Below are positions 21,875 through 32,724 of a DNA stretch of 64,000 nucleotides, in pieces. The first letter of the stretch is position 1. The number at the start of each line of letters is the position of its first letter. This DNA is from Sambucus nigra (lineage: Eukaryota; Streptophyta; Magnoliopsida; Dipsacales; Adoxaceae). A program made the position numbers and the translations under genes. Location: NCBI GenBank assembly GCA_949130495.1, contig OX422217.1:580171606-580235605 (forward strand), read 5' to 3'. The notes under the pieces are model-generated. The model was not told the origin of the DNA, did not search any database, and was given only the letters and a program-made list of their open reading frames with translations.

Positions 21875-24856
21875 TGTAATACCCCGCATTTTTATGGCTT
21901 TTAAATTTAGGGATTTATTAAATTTAATTGAGGAAGATTAATTTAATATTAATCCGGAAATTTGTTTTAAATATTTACTAGCGTGATGAGAGTTAGTAAT
22001 TATTGGAAATTTATTTATTTGTTAAATATTACTTATTAAGTAGAGTAATATGTAGAATTGAATTTATTAAAATTGTCACAAGGGTGTAATATGACAATTT
22101 TGGAAATTAAGTCAGGACGCTCCTGTGTCGTGTCGGGAGTAAATTATTATTATTAAAGTGAATAAATTATAAGTCATCTGTATGGTCATTTTGAGTGCAC
22201 CAACATGTCTGGAAGGGTCGATATAGTCAGAAAAGTGTACCCGGGGGTTTAGTTTGGGTCTCGGGGCGTTTTTAGGCCTAATTGACATCCCAGGAGGGTA
22301 TATTAGACATTTTGTATTTTTGAATAATTAAACCCACGAATTTCCTAAGGATATATTATCCATTAGGAGTTGTCTTTTAGGGTTAACAAACACAGAACCT
22401 AAGAACGACCATTAGATAAGAAGATAGGAAGCTTTCCAAGCAATCCAAGGCCAAGAACTCATCCGTTTGCACCACCACCACCACCACCAAAACGCAGATC
22501 GCACGATGAGGAACGCAACCACACCTTTTCATCCACAAATCTGAACCTTGAATTCCAGGAAAGTATCTATCTTTCTTTGTTTTTAGTTAATGTCTCACCC
22601 ATGTTAGTTTAGGATTGTTAAGAACATGTTTTATGGAAGAAATTGATAATTTAGAGACTTAAAATCGCATGTTTTAGAGAAACTAAATATATTCTGGACA
22701 TACCAATCATATGTAGAGGATTATCCACAAATTGGTATGGATTTAGAGGCAAGAAATCTGGAAAAGAATTAGAAGAATGAATGTTTCATGTAAAATTAGG
22801 GTTCTTGATAATTATGTTAAATTATCCCTTAAATTCAATTCCTTTGATGAATTGGACATGTTTAACGTAGGAAATCATGTATATAGGTATATGTAACTAT
22901 TAGAAATGTTGTTTGGGAGTTTGGGAATCGATAATGGCATTTTGGAGTAATTTGGAAGATGAAACCCGTAGGTTGAAACTGCAGTTTCTGGGCAAGAACT
23001 GCTTGATCGATCGATCGACCAAGAACATCGATCGATCGACCCCCTTTCCTTGATCGATTGATCCTTCCTGGAAAACTGTATATTTTTCTCCTTTTGTTTA
23101 ATTTGGTTAAAATGCGTAGGAACCCTTGATTATTATTGTTAGAGCCTAATAGGCTATAAAGAAGACCAGTAGTGTCTAGGTAGACTGCGTTGAGAGAAAT
23201 TTAATGTGGGATGAAGTTGTGGGTTAACGGGGAGTTATTCACACATAGGAAATTATGCGTACGTTTACTAAAAGTTTGAGATTGTAAAGGATTTAGACCC
23301 GAAGGTAAGTGAGAGCATACCTACTAAAATTATACTTAGTGAAATAGAATACTTCGAGAGATGAGAAGTAAGTATGAAATAAATTATATATGAGAATAAA
23401 AGAGACGATTCCGTTATGCGAGATAATTGAGTAATATATGCTAAGAACGGATAATTAGAATTATGGGTCGTGGGCGCACCTAATTTAGAAAATGTGAATA
23501 TATATATGTTTGTGTGATTTCACATATACTATGTATCTGTGTAAAAATCATACCCGCACTACTTGCTATCACTGAGGTTGCCGCACCGGGACAGTGTTAA
23601 CTCGATTGGATCTTTATGGGGGATATTGAATTGTACCCTAGAACATAGGATTCCTTGATACAGGCTATCTGAGTGATAGTCAGATGGTCCTAAGAGACGT
23701 GAGGGTATGTGCTGACCTCTTAGTGACTTGGAACTATGCTTCGCCTCCATTTGTATGCGTTCGTGTTAATACAGTTTGAGAGTAATTCCGAACTAGTATT
23801 TTCCTTAGTACGAGTGATTTGAGGACTTGATAGCAGAGTATGCCGACACCATAGATTTTATGTGGGGTGCCGTTAGTATATATATTATATGTGTGACTAA
23901 TATATATATGAGAACTTTCTACTGTGCGTATAAGTAGATAAGTAATGAATAAATGCTTCAACTTTATTATAAGTGTTTGGGAACTTTATAACGGTACTGA
24001 GTTGTTATAAATAACGTAAGAAATCTTGTAGAGATTGATTTCCTGAAGTAAATATCATAACCTGGCTTTTCACGTGATAAAACCTTATGGAGAATATGTT
24101 AGAGAAACTTATGAGATTTATTAGTACGGTAGGTGTGCACACTAGATGAGAGGTGAGAATTCTCAAGAGAGTGTCGCATACTAACATGGTTGTTGCATTA
24201 GCCGGTAAGAATTTTAAATACTTGCTAAACTATTTTTAAAACTGTTTTACACTCGGGCTCTGACCCTTTTTTTATCCTTTTGTCTCTCTTGTATATATAT
24301 TTATGTATTACAGGTGCCCAGTCATAGGGGCGTCATGCATAGGTTCTTTGGATTTGACGCGCTGCAGCCGATGTGGGAGTTGCAGGCTGTTGCTTTAGAA
24401 GACCTCTTCATTTATTCTATTCTTGTTTTAGTTATGCTTAGTTAGGGCACGTGTCACCCGTTTCCCTATTCAGTTTGGACTTGTCAGAGATTTACGATTA
24501 TTTATATTTCCAGTATTCAGTATTCCTTGGGAGTTAACTTTTATCAGGATGATTTCATGTATGGTTATTTGACTTGGTTTAGTTAATCTAGATGGATTAA
24601 TTCTGTTGTGTTGATTGTTATCCTTAACACTTATGTGATTCTTAGACTGTTGATTATCTAAAAGGGGTTTTCAAGTTGAAATTTAAAAATGGAAATAAGA
24701 CTTTAAATTGTTTTGACACTTAGCTTAATTATTTAGGTGTTTAATTTGGAAATTTTATTTTGCAACAGTGATGCTAAGAATGAACCAACCGTTCACCTTG
24801 ATTTTTAATTTAATAAAGGACTGATCACCCGGGATTTAATTAGGCGGGGTGTTACA
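21875..24856 (+). mobile_element. Solo LTR C, chromovirus-type, in a transposase intron
   Basis: This 2982-bp solo LTR begins TGTAATACCCCGCA and ends GGCGGGGTGTTACA. It is flanked by TAGTT (21870-21874) and TAGTC (24857-24861), a four-of-five target duplication. There is no internal region. Its last about 100 bases (GTGATGCTAAGAATGAACCA ... CTGATCACCCG ... AATTAGGCGGGGTG) match LTR D and, in reverse, LTR L, so the three belong to one group. It carries a GATCGATC array at 23005-23064. It lies in plus orientation inside the second visible intron of the CACTA transposase. Confidence 0.88.
23005..23064. repeat. GATCGATC palindrome array, LTR C
   Basis: Three runs built from GATC/TCGA palindromes occur. 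Aligned on TCGATCGAC, TCGATCGAC and TCGATTGAT they start at 23011, 23032 and 23054, steps of 21 and 22 bp. The array begins about 1.13 kb into the LTR. Confidence 0.88.
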
Positions 24857-25767
24857 TAGTCTAATTAATTTATCTGTATTATCAGCTCTTAAAGACGGGT
24901 GATGCGACATCAACACTTGCTCGTCTAGCCACTCGACCCTTGTTCGTGGCACAAGAGTACAAAAATTAGCGATTGAACGGTTACGTATTCGGCGCAAAAG
25001 TGTACAAGGAAAGTACAAATGTACAGAACTCAGGCATTTCATACAAGGCTCTTACTTTCTTTCGAGCGAGCGCAAAAGATAAAAACCTTGTTGAAGTTGA
25101 AATGACTTAATATGGTGTATTTTGAAATATATTTTAATTGGATTATATAAGCTTCAAAGATGTTGTATTTTACTGTGACTGGGTAAGAGTTGAGGATAAA
25201 AATGCTTGTAAAGTTGATCCTGTCACCAATTTGATCATGGTTGACTTGTCTAATTTGAAGAGCAACGACCACGTGAGCGATGGGCCATTTGTTTGTGCAT
25301 TTCAAAAGGTTAACCAAGTGTTTTACTCGGAGTATATCAACAACGAGTCATAGTCAATTGTCCTACACTTGCCAAAGCGTCTAAATAATAGTGTGGATGA
25401 CTTGGCTGCTCCTATCGAATATCAATCCATTTTTTATGATAACCCGAATTTGAAACAATTTTTCAATTTGTAATAAATATTCCAATTTGTACTTTATCAA
25501 TCCATTTTTAATGCTTTTAATTGATTTTCACTTTATCATTTTCACTCTTGTGTAGTGTGCGTGTGTGTGGGCAGTAGGGGTGGGGGTGGGGATGTTTCGG
25601 ATTTTTAGTAATTGTACATATTATGAGCTAGATGCTGTTGTTTTGGAATTCAGAATTGAGGTGTTAAGCAGTAACAATTCATTTGGATTTTTAGTAATTG
25701 TACATATTTTCTTGTTTTCTTCTAATTCATTTTGATTTGTACTAATAACAATATTTTTTTACAGCAA

Positions 25768-27453
25768 ATGTCTCCTTCAGGTATGAAGGCGAGGCTGATG
25801 ATGCTGATGATGCTGATTATGATGATGTCGCCTGGGCTCAGTGGTAGCGGAGGTGAGGAGGGATCCTCGGCCTCTAGGCTCCCCAAATATGGAAAATTGG
25901 GGATGGCCATCGAGAACAAGACGTGGCTATTAGCGAGATCCCTCAAGATGGTAAAGACGATCATCGGCTCGGGGTACACTAGTTGGAGGGAGGTGCCAAA
26001 TGAGCTCAAGTTAGCTATTTGGGTGGCATTACAGGTAATGCATTTATATTTATATTTATATGAATATTTCAATTTCAATTTCAATTTCAATTTCATTTTA
26101 TATTTATATTTATATTTATTCGCAACTATAATTGTATTTGTTGGATAGGAACAATTCATCCTGGATCCAAAGCTACGCAATTTCGTCTTGGAGAAATTGA
26201 GGGAGCAACACAAGACGTGGAAGAAAAATATGTAGACTCGATACTTTGGGAAGACCCGAGAGTTCGTTATTCTAATGTGTGAATCCGTTCCATCGAAGGA
26301 GCCGATCTCATTGGCACAATGGTAAAAGTTAATTGACAATGAGATCGGGGAGCGTCAATTGGCATCTCGCCAATCGGGGAGGGGAAATCGGGCAAAAATG
26401 ACGAACGTTCACTACTCCGGCCGGACGTCTTATGCCGAAGTGGAGCATATGATGATGGTAAAATTTAATTTTTCTATAACAATAGAAATATATTATTCTG
26501 CATTATTTTAATTTGCGGGGCCGATACTAATTTTACTTTATTTTATTTCAGGGGACAGGGAGTGGCCCTAGTGGTAGGCCACATAGGCTAGATACTTATG
26601 TGGCTTTTCGAACGAAGAAGGGGACATATAAGGAGGTGTCCCCGAGCGTCGCAGCCACGATTGTAAGTAATTACAAAGTTTACTTTTTATTAATTACGTT
26701 ATAACTTTTTTATTTACTTATTTTACTAATCATGTGCTTTTTGTTATTTCAGGCAAAGCTTAAGAAAGTGCATGAGTCATAGTCTGATGCCGATAAAGCA
26801 TCTTTGTCCACAGACGCACTCAACCAAGTTCTTAGCGCTAATCGCAAGGGGAGGACAAGGGGGTGAGCTCGCGGGTGGACAAATTTAGGATCATCGGATT
26901 GGAGACGAGCGACACCGGATTAGCTCGAACGGTGGACTCGCATGACGCGAAGCTGTCCCATTTGGAGGCGACGGTCCGAGATATGTTCTCATTCATGAAG
27001 CGTTTGTTGGGCAGAAATCGTAAGGGGAAAGGGAAGGAGAAGGTGGTGGAGGAAGAGGTGCAGGATGATGAGGCTATGGACCTCGCTGCTTCATCGCCGA
27101 CACGTGCGACCTTTGATGATCCACTCCCCTATTTGGCTCCCTTGAACCGACCAATGTCGATACTTGGTTGGATGAGTGTATATTTACTGGACATATTTGA
27201 TGGCCAGCGAATAGGGCAGAGGTTGAGGTACCCGAATACCGTCCAAGGTATGCTAGTTCATGGACATTTGCTTCAAGACATCGAGTCCAAGGTGCTCGTC
27301 ACGCATGTGATACCCAGGAAGGAGAACTCCCCCTTGTGGTTGCGCGAACAATGTGGCACGATGTATATTATTGGGTGTGCCAATTCGTATATCATGTGGC
27401 CTACTCACCTCTTCAGAGCTAACCTTACCCAGACATGTAGTGACATTATTTGA
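25768..27453 (+). pseudogene. Second CACTA gene (Transposase_24 / TNPA-like)
   Basis: This is the second gene of the CACTA element, 3' of the transposase, and resembles plant Transposase_24 proteins. I read four exons with GT..AG introns: 25768-26034, 26149-26457, 26552-26662 and 26753 onward. Exon 1 gives WLLARSLKMVKTIIGSGYTS. Exon 2 has LRNFVLEKLREQHKTWKKN and HYSGRTSYAEVEHMM, the latter matching the conserved GGSKSFA-type motif. Exon 3 has RLDTYVAFRTKKGTY. Exon 4 starts with AKLKKVHES and, after a frame change near 26860, gives a coiled-coil-like and acidic segment. In-frame stops occur in exon 2 (two) and exon 4. In En/Spm the smaller protein binds the subterminal repeats. That role here is inferred. 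Intron 1 is a run of TTTATA and TTTCAA repeats. Confidence 0.72.
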
Positions 27454-27660
27454 ATTTAATTGTTTTAAGTTATTACATTTGAATTATATTTGGATTATAT
27501 CGTGATGCATATTGTTTTGAATGTATATTTGCATTATCTCTATTTTATTTGGATATATGATGTTTGAATAGGTACAACATTGCTATAACAGGTACAAATA
27601 TACTGCTGGGCTGTGGCAGTGGCCATACTGTCTAGCAATTTTTTTTCAATTCTACCCAGA

Positions 27661-27899
27661 ATTGTCATGGTCAACGATCGTGACAATTTTTTAATTAAAT
27701 GTCATGGGTTTGTCACAGTCCTTAACCGTGACAAAACTTGTCAAGGTCAAGGACCGTGACATGACCTTGATAAGTCTAACGAACTTTTCATGGTCAATGA
27801 CCGTGATAATTCTGGGATAACAAAAGTTGTCACTCCCAAAATTATCATGGTCATTGACCTTGACAAGTCCAACTTGTCAAGGTCAATGACCGTGATAAT
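27661..27899. repeat. CACTA right subterminal palindromes
   Basis: About six copies of the GTCACGGTCA/TGACCGTGAC dyad occur, starting near 27661, 27709, 27741, 27786, 27839 and 27872. Most differ from the left copies by C-to-T or G-to-A changes, such as GTCATGG for GTCACGG. Confidence 0.82.
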
Positions 27900-28268
27900 T
27901 TAGCAGATTTGGTGTAGTGGTTTAGTTTCCTTTCCATCGTATTTACATTGAGACTTAGTTTATGGTTTTGTTGGGCCATTCGGTTCCAAAGTTGTATGGG
28001 TTTTATCAAGATATTTCATTATGGATTCAGTTGGAGTTTATTTAGTTTTATACTATTGGGGATTAGTTTATCAATTGGAGTTTAGCATGATGATGGATCT
28101 TTTATCGCATAGTTGGTTATTATCATTTGGGTCTAATTCAATTATTTATCTCGTGGATTGATTTTATTATGTCTCATATCTATCTCATGCTAAGAATGAT
28201 ACTTTATTTAGTTCACACCCGACATAGTTTTGGTGGCGACCGACACAAGAATTAAGCGAGGTGTGACA

Positions 28269-29060
28269 AGTTTGTGGTTGTGTATTCCTATATATGTGCC
28301 GAGTTTTCATTGATATATTTTGCATATGATATATGTGGCATATTGTTTTACTCTTTGGACTTTACATTTAGTCCATGTTTTCCATACATGCTTTATGATC
28401 ATATTTATTTCTCTCATTGTTTCCTTTGAAATTCCATAACTCATTCGGTAGTTTCAAATTGGTATTAAACTTCATTACTTATTCATATTTATACCTTTAT
28501 GAGTTAACGTTGATATTATTCATCATAGTTTGGATTATTTGTGCTTGAGTAGCCACGGTGTGTTTGTTGCACTTTACACCATCGCATGCTTTATTCTCTT
28601 ATCTCTATGTTGAAAATTGGTATCTTATAACCATATGTTTAGGAGGAGATTTGGTTTTTAGGGGGAGTAATTATTTTATGGTATCTTTCTTTGTCTATTA
28701 CTGAACAAAAAGGGGGAGAAATGTTATCTTTCCTTGCATGATTACGATATCTTTATCTTAGGGGGAGACGTCTTACCTAGGTTGAGATTGTTCTAGACAT
28801 TATTTGATATTTATTCATTTGCGAATTTATACTTGTTATATTCTCTTTGAATTTAAAGGTATGTTTAATTGTGTAGGTTTAATGGTTTACAACAATGCAA
28901 CAAAGTTTTCAAGCAAAGCAAAGCTATTAAGTTTAAGTGTCTGTCGAACATATGTACACGTTTCCCTTTTTGAGGTTTGATAATGAGTCTTTTTAGAGAG
29001 CTTGACGGTCAATAGGGTTTTTGTTTTGGTTTTGTCCCGAAATATCCAAAGGGGGAGATT
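28269..29060 (+). other. Element S 3' non-coding region with polypurine tract
   Basis: This is AT-rich DNA with no open frame of note. GGGGGAG tracts occur at about 28660, 28720, 28760 and 29050. The last, AAAGGGGGAGATT at 29048-29060, abuts the right LTR and is the probable polypurine tract. Confidence 0.65.
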
Positions 29061-30455
29061 TGTAAGGAAAAAGTTCTAATCTAGTCAATTTTTTTTATAA
29101 CTGGCTTAATTCTGGACAAAACATTTAAGTCATAAGTTAGGCTTTTTGTTGTTGATCCCATAAGCCTATAACGTCTTTGATGAAGATGTAGCGTCCAAGT
29201 TTCAAGGATGGATACATTGTGCGAAGTTTATGGTGCCACGTTTGTCTTCACTTTATCGAGGATCTTGCAGTTATGAATGCATATTGCATGTAGGTCCTTG
29301 GATATTTTTTTAAGGGTTTTATTTTTTAACTAAAAATAATTTGGAACCGTTTGTAAATGTTTTTTAAGAAAAATTTTGTTGGTTTGAATCTCTTTAGAAC
29401 GAGAATTGAATTCGTTGGAACGAAATTGAGTTTCCGTTCGAATGACTTCTGATCTCGTTAGAACGAAATTAGAATCTTGTTAGAACAACCATTTAACGAC
29501 CATAGAATGAGAATCCTCTCTTAAGGATTTTTCATCTCGTTAGAAGCTTGTTGGAACGATGATCGAACGAGAAAGCTTGTTTGTTTGAACGAACTAGAGT
29601 TTCATTAGAAAGGAAAGCAAATCTCATTCAAATGACCTTGTGTTATCTTTCTAATGAGATCATTGCCTTAAAGTTAATGTTTTTACTATTTAAGGCGTGC
29701 TGAATTCTAATTTTTTAAGAACTTTAGTGATAAATGTTTTCCTATCTGTTTGCAAAAGTTTTAAATTCTAGTTTCACCCTTTGAGTTTAAAGATAAATGT
29801 TCTTCATATTCATATGGTTTGAGATATTTAGTTTAGTCACCAAGGTTTGATTCTCTACATCTGAAGAGAACCTATATTATGCGATGGATGTACTTGATGT
29901 ATACATAGGTTGGACTCCATGTTTGTGGTTTTATGGTAAAGAAGTGATGGATTCTGTGTTCCTATCCATGGATGGTTGATGAGCCCATAAGTGGATACCA
30001 AGACGTGTGTGGAATCGCACGTTGTGGCATCTTATGTGGGTGGACTCCTACATTGCACTATGGAGGAGAGGTCAAAGATTGAAGGGATTTAAATTTCTTG
30101 GGTATCGATTCATTGAGTAAGTCTATTGTCAACTTTTATAATTCCGTATCATAGTGATTTATTGGTTGGATCGCCCAAGGTTTTTCCCTCTGTGGTTTTC
30201 CTCATACATCAACGTTTTGTGTTTGGATTTATTTATTTTATTTGAATATCACCTAGGTGTATGATTTGGGTTAAAAATATAAAATTAGATAAATCGAGTT
30301 TTTCACAACAAAGGATTAAAATTAGTGCATATCTTTTATAAGGTTAATTTTTTTTAAAAGTTTTAATCTTTAAAAATTGTGAAAACCATTAAAATTGGAC
30401 TTTTTGTTTGGAATACCATCCTTACCTACTAGCACGCACACATTTTGTGTTCTCA
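29061..30455 (+). repeat. Right LTR of copia-like element S
   Basis: It begins TGTAAGGAAAAAG and ends TTGTGTTCTCA. It is clearly alignable with 11108-12455 but carries many substitutions. The palindrome array is at 29390-29489, with 14-mers starting at 29390, 29411, 29433, 29454 and 29476. It is less decayed than in the left LTR, with CGTTCGAATG and CTCGTTAGAACGAA still near-palindromic. Confidence 0.82.
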
Positions 30456-30460
30456 CCCAG

Positions 30461-32724
30461 TTCAGTGCCAAAATTGACATTCTTTAGGCAAAAGTCTAAG
30501 AAATACAATGACACTAGGTTAAGAATCCCGAGGCTCCCGATCCTAATTTCATCTTTCCCTGTGTTGTGGATCTATAAGCTTAAGAACCCATTTGGGTTTC
30601 TAAAGAATACTAGTATGTCCCGAGTGCCTTGCCTACTAATGGGCCACCACCATCTCAGCTGTTGATACCAAATCTTACCCAGCCAGTGCCTGTTCCTATC
30701 GATCCCAAAGAAGAAGAGTTGAACAAGGTCAAAGATGACCTCAGGTTGTTGTCTAAAAAGCTCAACCATGTCAAAATCTTGGGAAACTACATGGATTACA
30801 CCCACATGTCTCATTTTCCTAAGGCTCGACAACCATAGCGGTTCAAAATGATAGATATAAAAAAGTTCAAAGACAGTCGACCTCCAATTGTACACTTACA
30901 CAACTACCACCGTGACATGACTCTCCTCGGAGCATCAGAAGAGATAATGGCACCAATGTTCCAAAAATTCTTAAATAAAATTACCTTCTATGGTTCTTAT
31001 CACTAGAAGAATCTAAAATTCATAGTTGGGAGGATGTGAATAGGGAATTCATGACTCAATAAATATACAACAAAAAACTATAGGTTACCCTAGAGACTTA
31101 GAACTAATCAAGCAAAACTCGGGTGAATCAGTTATCAATTTTATCGAAAGATGGAGGGAGAAGGCCACTACTATGATAAACCGACCATCAAAAGAAGAGA
31201 AGGTAATCATTGTGAATAATAACTTCCTTCCACATATCAAAACTTCAATGGGAAACCAATACTACCCCCATTTTAGGGCCCTCTGAGAAGCAGGGGTAGA
31301 AATCAAAGAAGGGGTCACAAGTCAAAAATATGAATCTGAGCCAAAGAGGCTATAACCAGACAGTTAATCTCTAAAAAACGTGATAAGCCAACCAAAACCT
31401 CAGTCTTAACATCAACAACATCTCTCAACCTTCTACCTTATGGACACCCAAAAGTTGTCCTAATCCAGTCAGAAAGGAATATAGCGAACTCCATGACCCT
31501 TTGTCAAAAGTTTATTAAGCCCTTCTAGCCTAAAATATTATCAAACCTCTGGAACCCCAATAATTACTAAATCCCTTTCCCCAAAATTTCAAGCATGATG
31601 CCCATTGTGAATTCTACCAAATCATCGAGCACACCATCGATCAATGTTTTAATAGGAAGAATGTCATCCAAAGCCTCGTAGATAGGGATATCATTGAACC
31701 TCCAACTAATCCAAAGCACAATTCCACTCAGAATCCTCTCCCAACAAACTAAATAGAGGTAAATGCCATCCTCTTAGAAGAAAATCTAGAATTCGACCCT
31801 TCCACTAGAATTAAGGCCATCGAAGCTCCCGATTCATCCACCGGTTCACCTAAAACCATCAAGGGATGTCCTTACTTCCACCTACATCCTAATAATCATG
31901 TCGACTAAGCTCTATCCCTCCTCACTAGGACCTAAATAGTTCTTCATACCCATATAGAAGGGGGAGTTATGTAACTACCAGTAGTCTTAAATCATCTTCA
32001 GGAATTTTGGCTAAAATTTCCCTCAGAAACAACCCTCAAAGAAAATAATTGCGAGAATGTCTGTGCCATATTCATGGAAGCCTGAAAGTGGACTTGGTAA
32101 TTCGATGGATGATTCTTACCAGTTAAATAATTCAGTTTGGATGACTTTGTACTTGTTATGTCTGATATGTTCATCAAAAAGCAAGATATATTTATTATCC
32201 TCGAGATACTAACAGTTTTAAAAATCTAAGGGCATCTAGTCCCTTCCTCCCAACGCTTCTCTTCTGAATTGGAAGACTTATATGGCGAGGCCATGGTGGT
32301 TGTCGAATACATTGACCTTTTATAGAGGAATAACATAATTTTTAATGGATGGAGTGATGATTTTGATATCTCAGATAATGAATCGAATGATAAAGAAAAT
32401 GGCTTAGGTTCCTCCTTGTGCGGAATGATTTCTTTTGAGGAATTGCTAGAAAGGATCAGTGAGGTATCCATCGCGCTCGAGGTAGATGAAGAAATAGAGT
32501 TTCTTTTCTTTCCTGCCTCTATAAATCACATGACCTAATCCGGGCGGCAATACAAAAATATGATCCTCCCATCAATAGGTACAAATAAAGGAAAATGAGT
32601 TATTAAAGGACTACCGATGCCGAAAATAATAGTCGAAGAAAGTAAGGTCCTTGACCAGCTTAAAAAGACCCGGGCAATATCATCATGTGGGGGATTTTTA
32701 ATCCCCCCCAACTGTACAAAAATG
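30461..32724 (+). pseudogene. gag of Tat-type element T1
   Basis: This is the particle protein of T1, in pieces. The start codon lies at 1222, separated by elements A and S. After them the frame resumes at 30461 with FSAKIDIL. Recognisable parts are FKMIDIKKFKDSRPPIVHL (about 30840-30900), a retrotransposon gag segment with SWEDVNREFMTQ-like remains near 31020, ELIKQNSGESVINFIERWRE (about 31098-31160) and the cysteine/histidine knuckle HCEFYQIIEHTIDQCFNRKN (about 31602-31665), typical of Tat-lineage gag. Further downstream the frame is very broken, up to the insertion of element L at 32725. Stops and frameshifts are numerous, so this is an old copy. Confidence 0.72.

Larger units (their letters stand above)
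19025..25473 (+). pseudogene. TNP2-type CACTA transposase, frameshifted, solo LTR in an intron
   Basis: This encodes the large transposase of CACTA elements. The first open stretch (19025-20230) has the N-terminal transposase-associated domain (residues about 20-95, WMGETNRMGDVFRRG ... CTCSRCKN) and the first part of the TNP2 domain (CPICDEPRY). After a frame change near 20130-20215, DDIDVYLTPLVEELNELWEEG continues, then stops at 20297 and 20466. Pieces at 20547-20863 (HVLDVMHAEKNF) and 20907-21563 (DUF4218-like, RWMYPFERLMK) follow. Introns 21644-21727 and 21813-24885 have GT..AG ends, and the second holds solo LTR C. The last exon (24886-25473) encodes the DUF4216-like end, VVFYCDWV ... QVFYSEYI. 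At least four stops or frameshifts make it inactive. Confidence 0.88.
17561..27919 (+). mobile_element. CACTA (En/Spm) DNA transposon
   Basis: The ends are CACTACACCACAATGG at 17561 and the inverse GGTGTAGTG at 27911-27919. They are flanked by the 3-bp duplication GTT (17558-17560, 27920-27922), the hallmark of CACTA elements. Total length is 10.36 kb, or about 7.4 kb without solo LTR C. It contains subterminal palindromes at both ends, a long foldback at about 18555-18830, a TNP2-type transposase gene (19025-25473) and a second transposon gene (25768-27453). Both genes are damaged, so the element is immobile alone, but its ends look intact enough to be acted on by enzymes from elsewhere. Confidence 0.93.
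15492..28268 (+). mobile_element. Solo LTR B, chromovirus-type, split by the CACTA element
   Basis: It starts TGTAACACCCCG and ends GAGGTGTGACA, flanked by AATTT (15487-15491) and AGTTT (28269-28273), a four-of-five target duplication. Without the CACTA insertion and its TSD it is about 2.4 kb. There is no internal region or second LTR, so it is a solo LTR left by LTR-LTR recombination. It carries CCGATCGG at 15730 and CCGATCG at 15810. Between 16667 and 16901 lies a set of hairpins with the common core GTATGGGA. The remaining 3' part is 27923-28268. Confidence 0.78.
11108..30455 (+). mobile_element. Ty1/copia-like element S, gag only, itself a host of nested insertions
   Basis: The LTRs are 11108-12455 and 29061-30455, in plus orientation, with a tRNA-Met primer site after the left LTR and a GGGGGAG polypurine tract before the right one. 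The target duplication is CTTAG/CCCAG (11103-11107, 30456-30460). Rejoining T1 gag across the insertion needs CCCAG, so the left copy has two C-to-T changes. Only a copia gag is present. Pol is absent, so the element is non-autonomous or internally deleted. Its interior is split by solo LTR B at 15492-28268. The LTRs have diverged clearly from each other, so S is older than A. Repeated GGGGGAG tracts upstream of the right LTR resemble the SIRE/Maximus group, but that assignment is tentative. Confidence 0.82.

Noticed and set aside
22990..23064. GATC-rich stretches suggested bacterial Dam-site clusters or contamination
   Set aside because: They lie inside LTRs with plant-type ends and TSDs, and recur in a related LTR at 60839-60898 in the same position.
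25722..26339. 205-residue minus-strand open frame
   Set aside because: It runs opposite the second CACTA gene and through its repeat-filled intron 1; repetitive KYKYKYK-like content comes from that intron.
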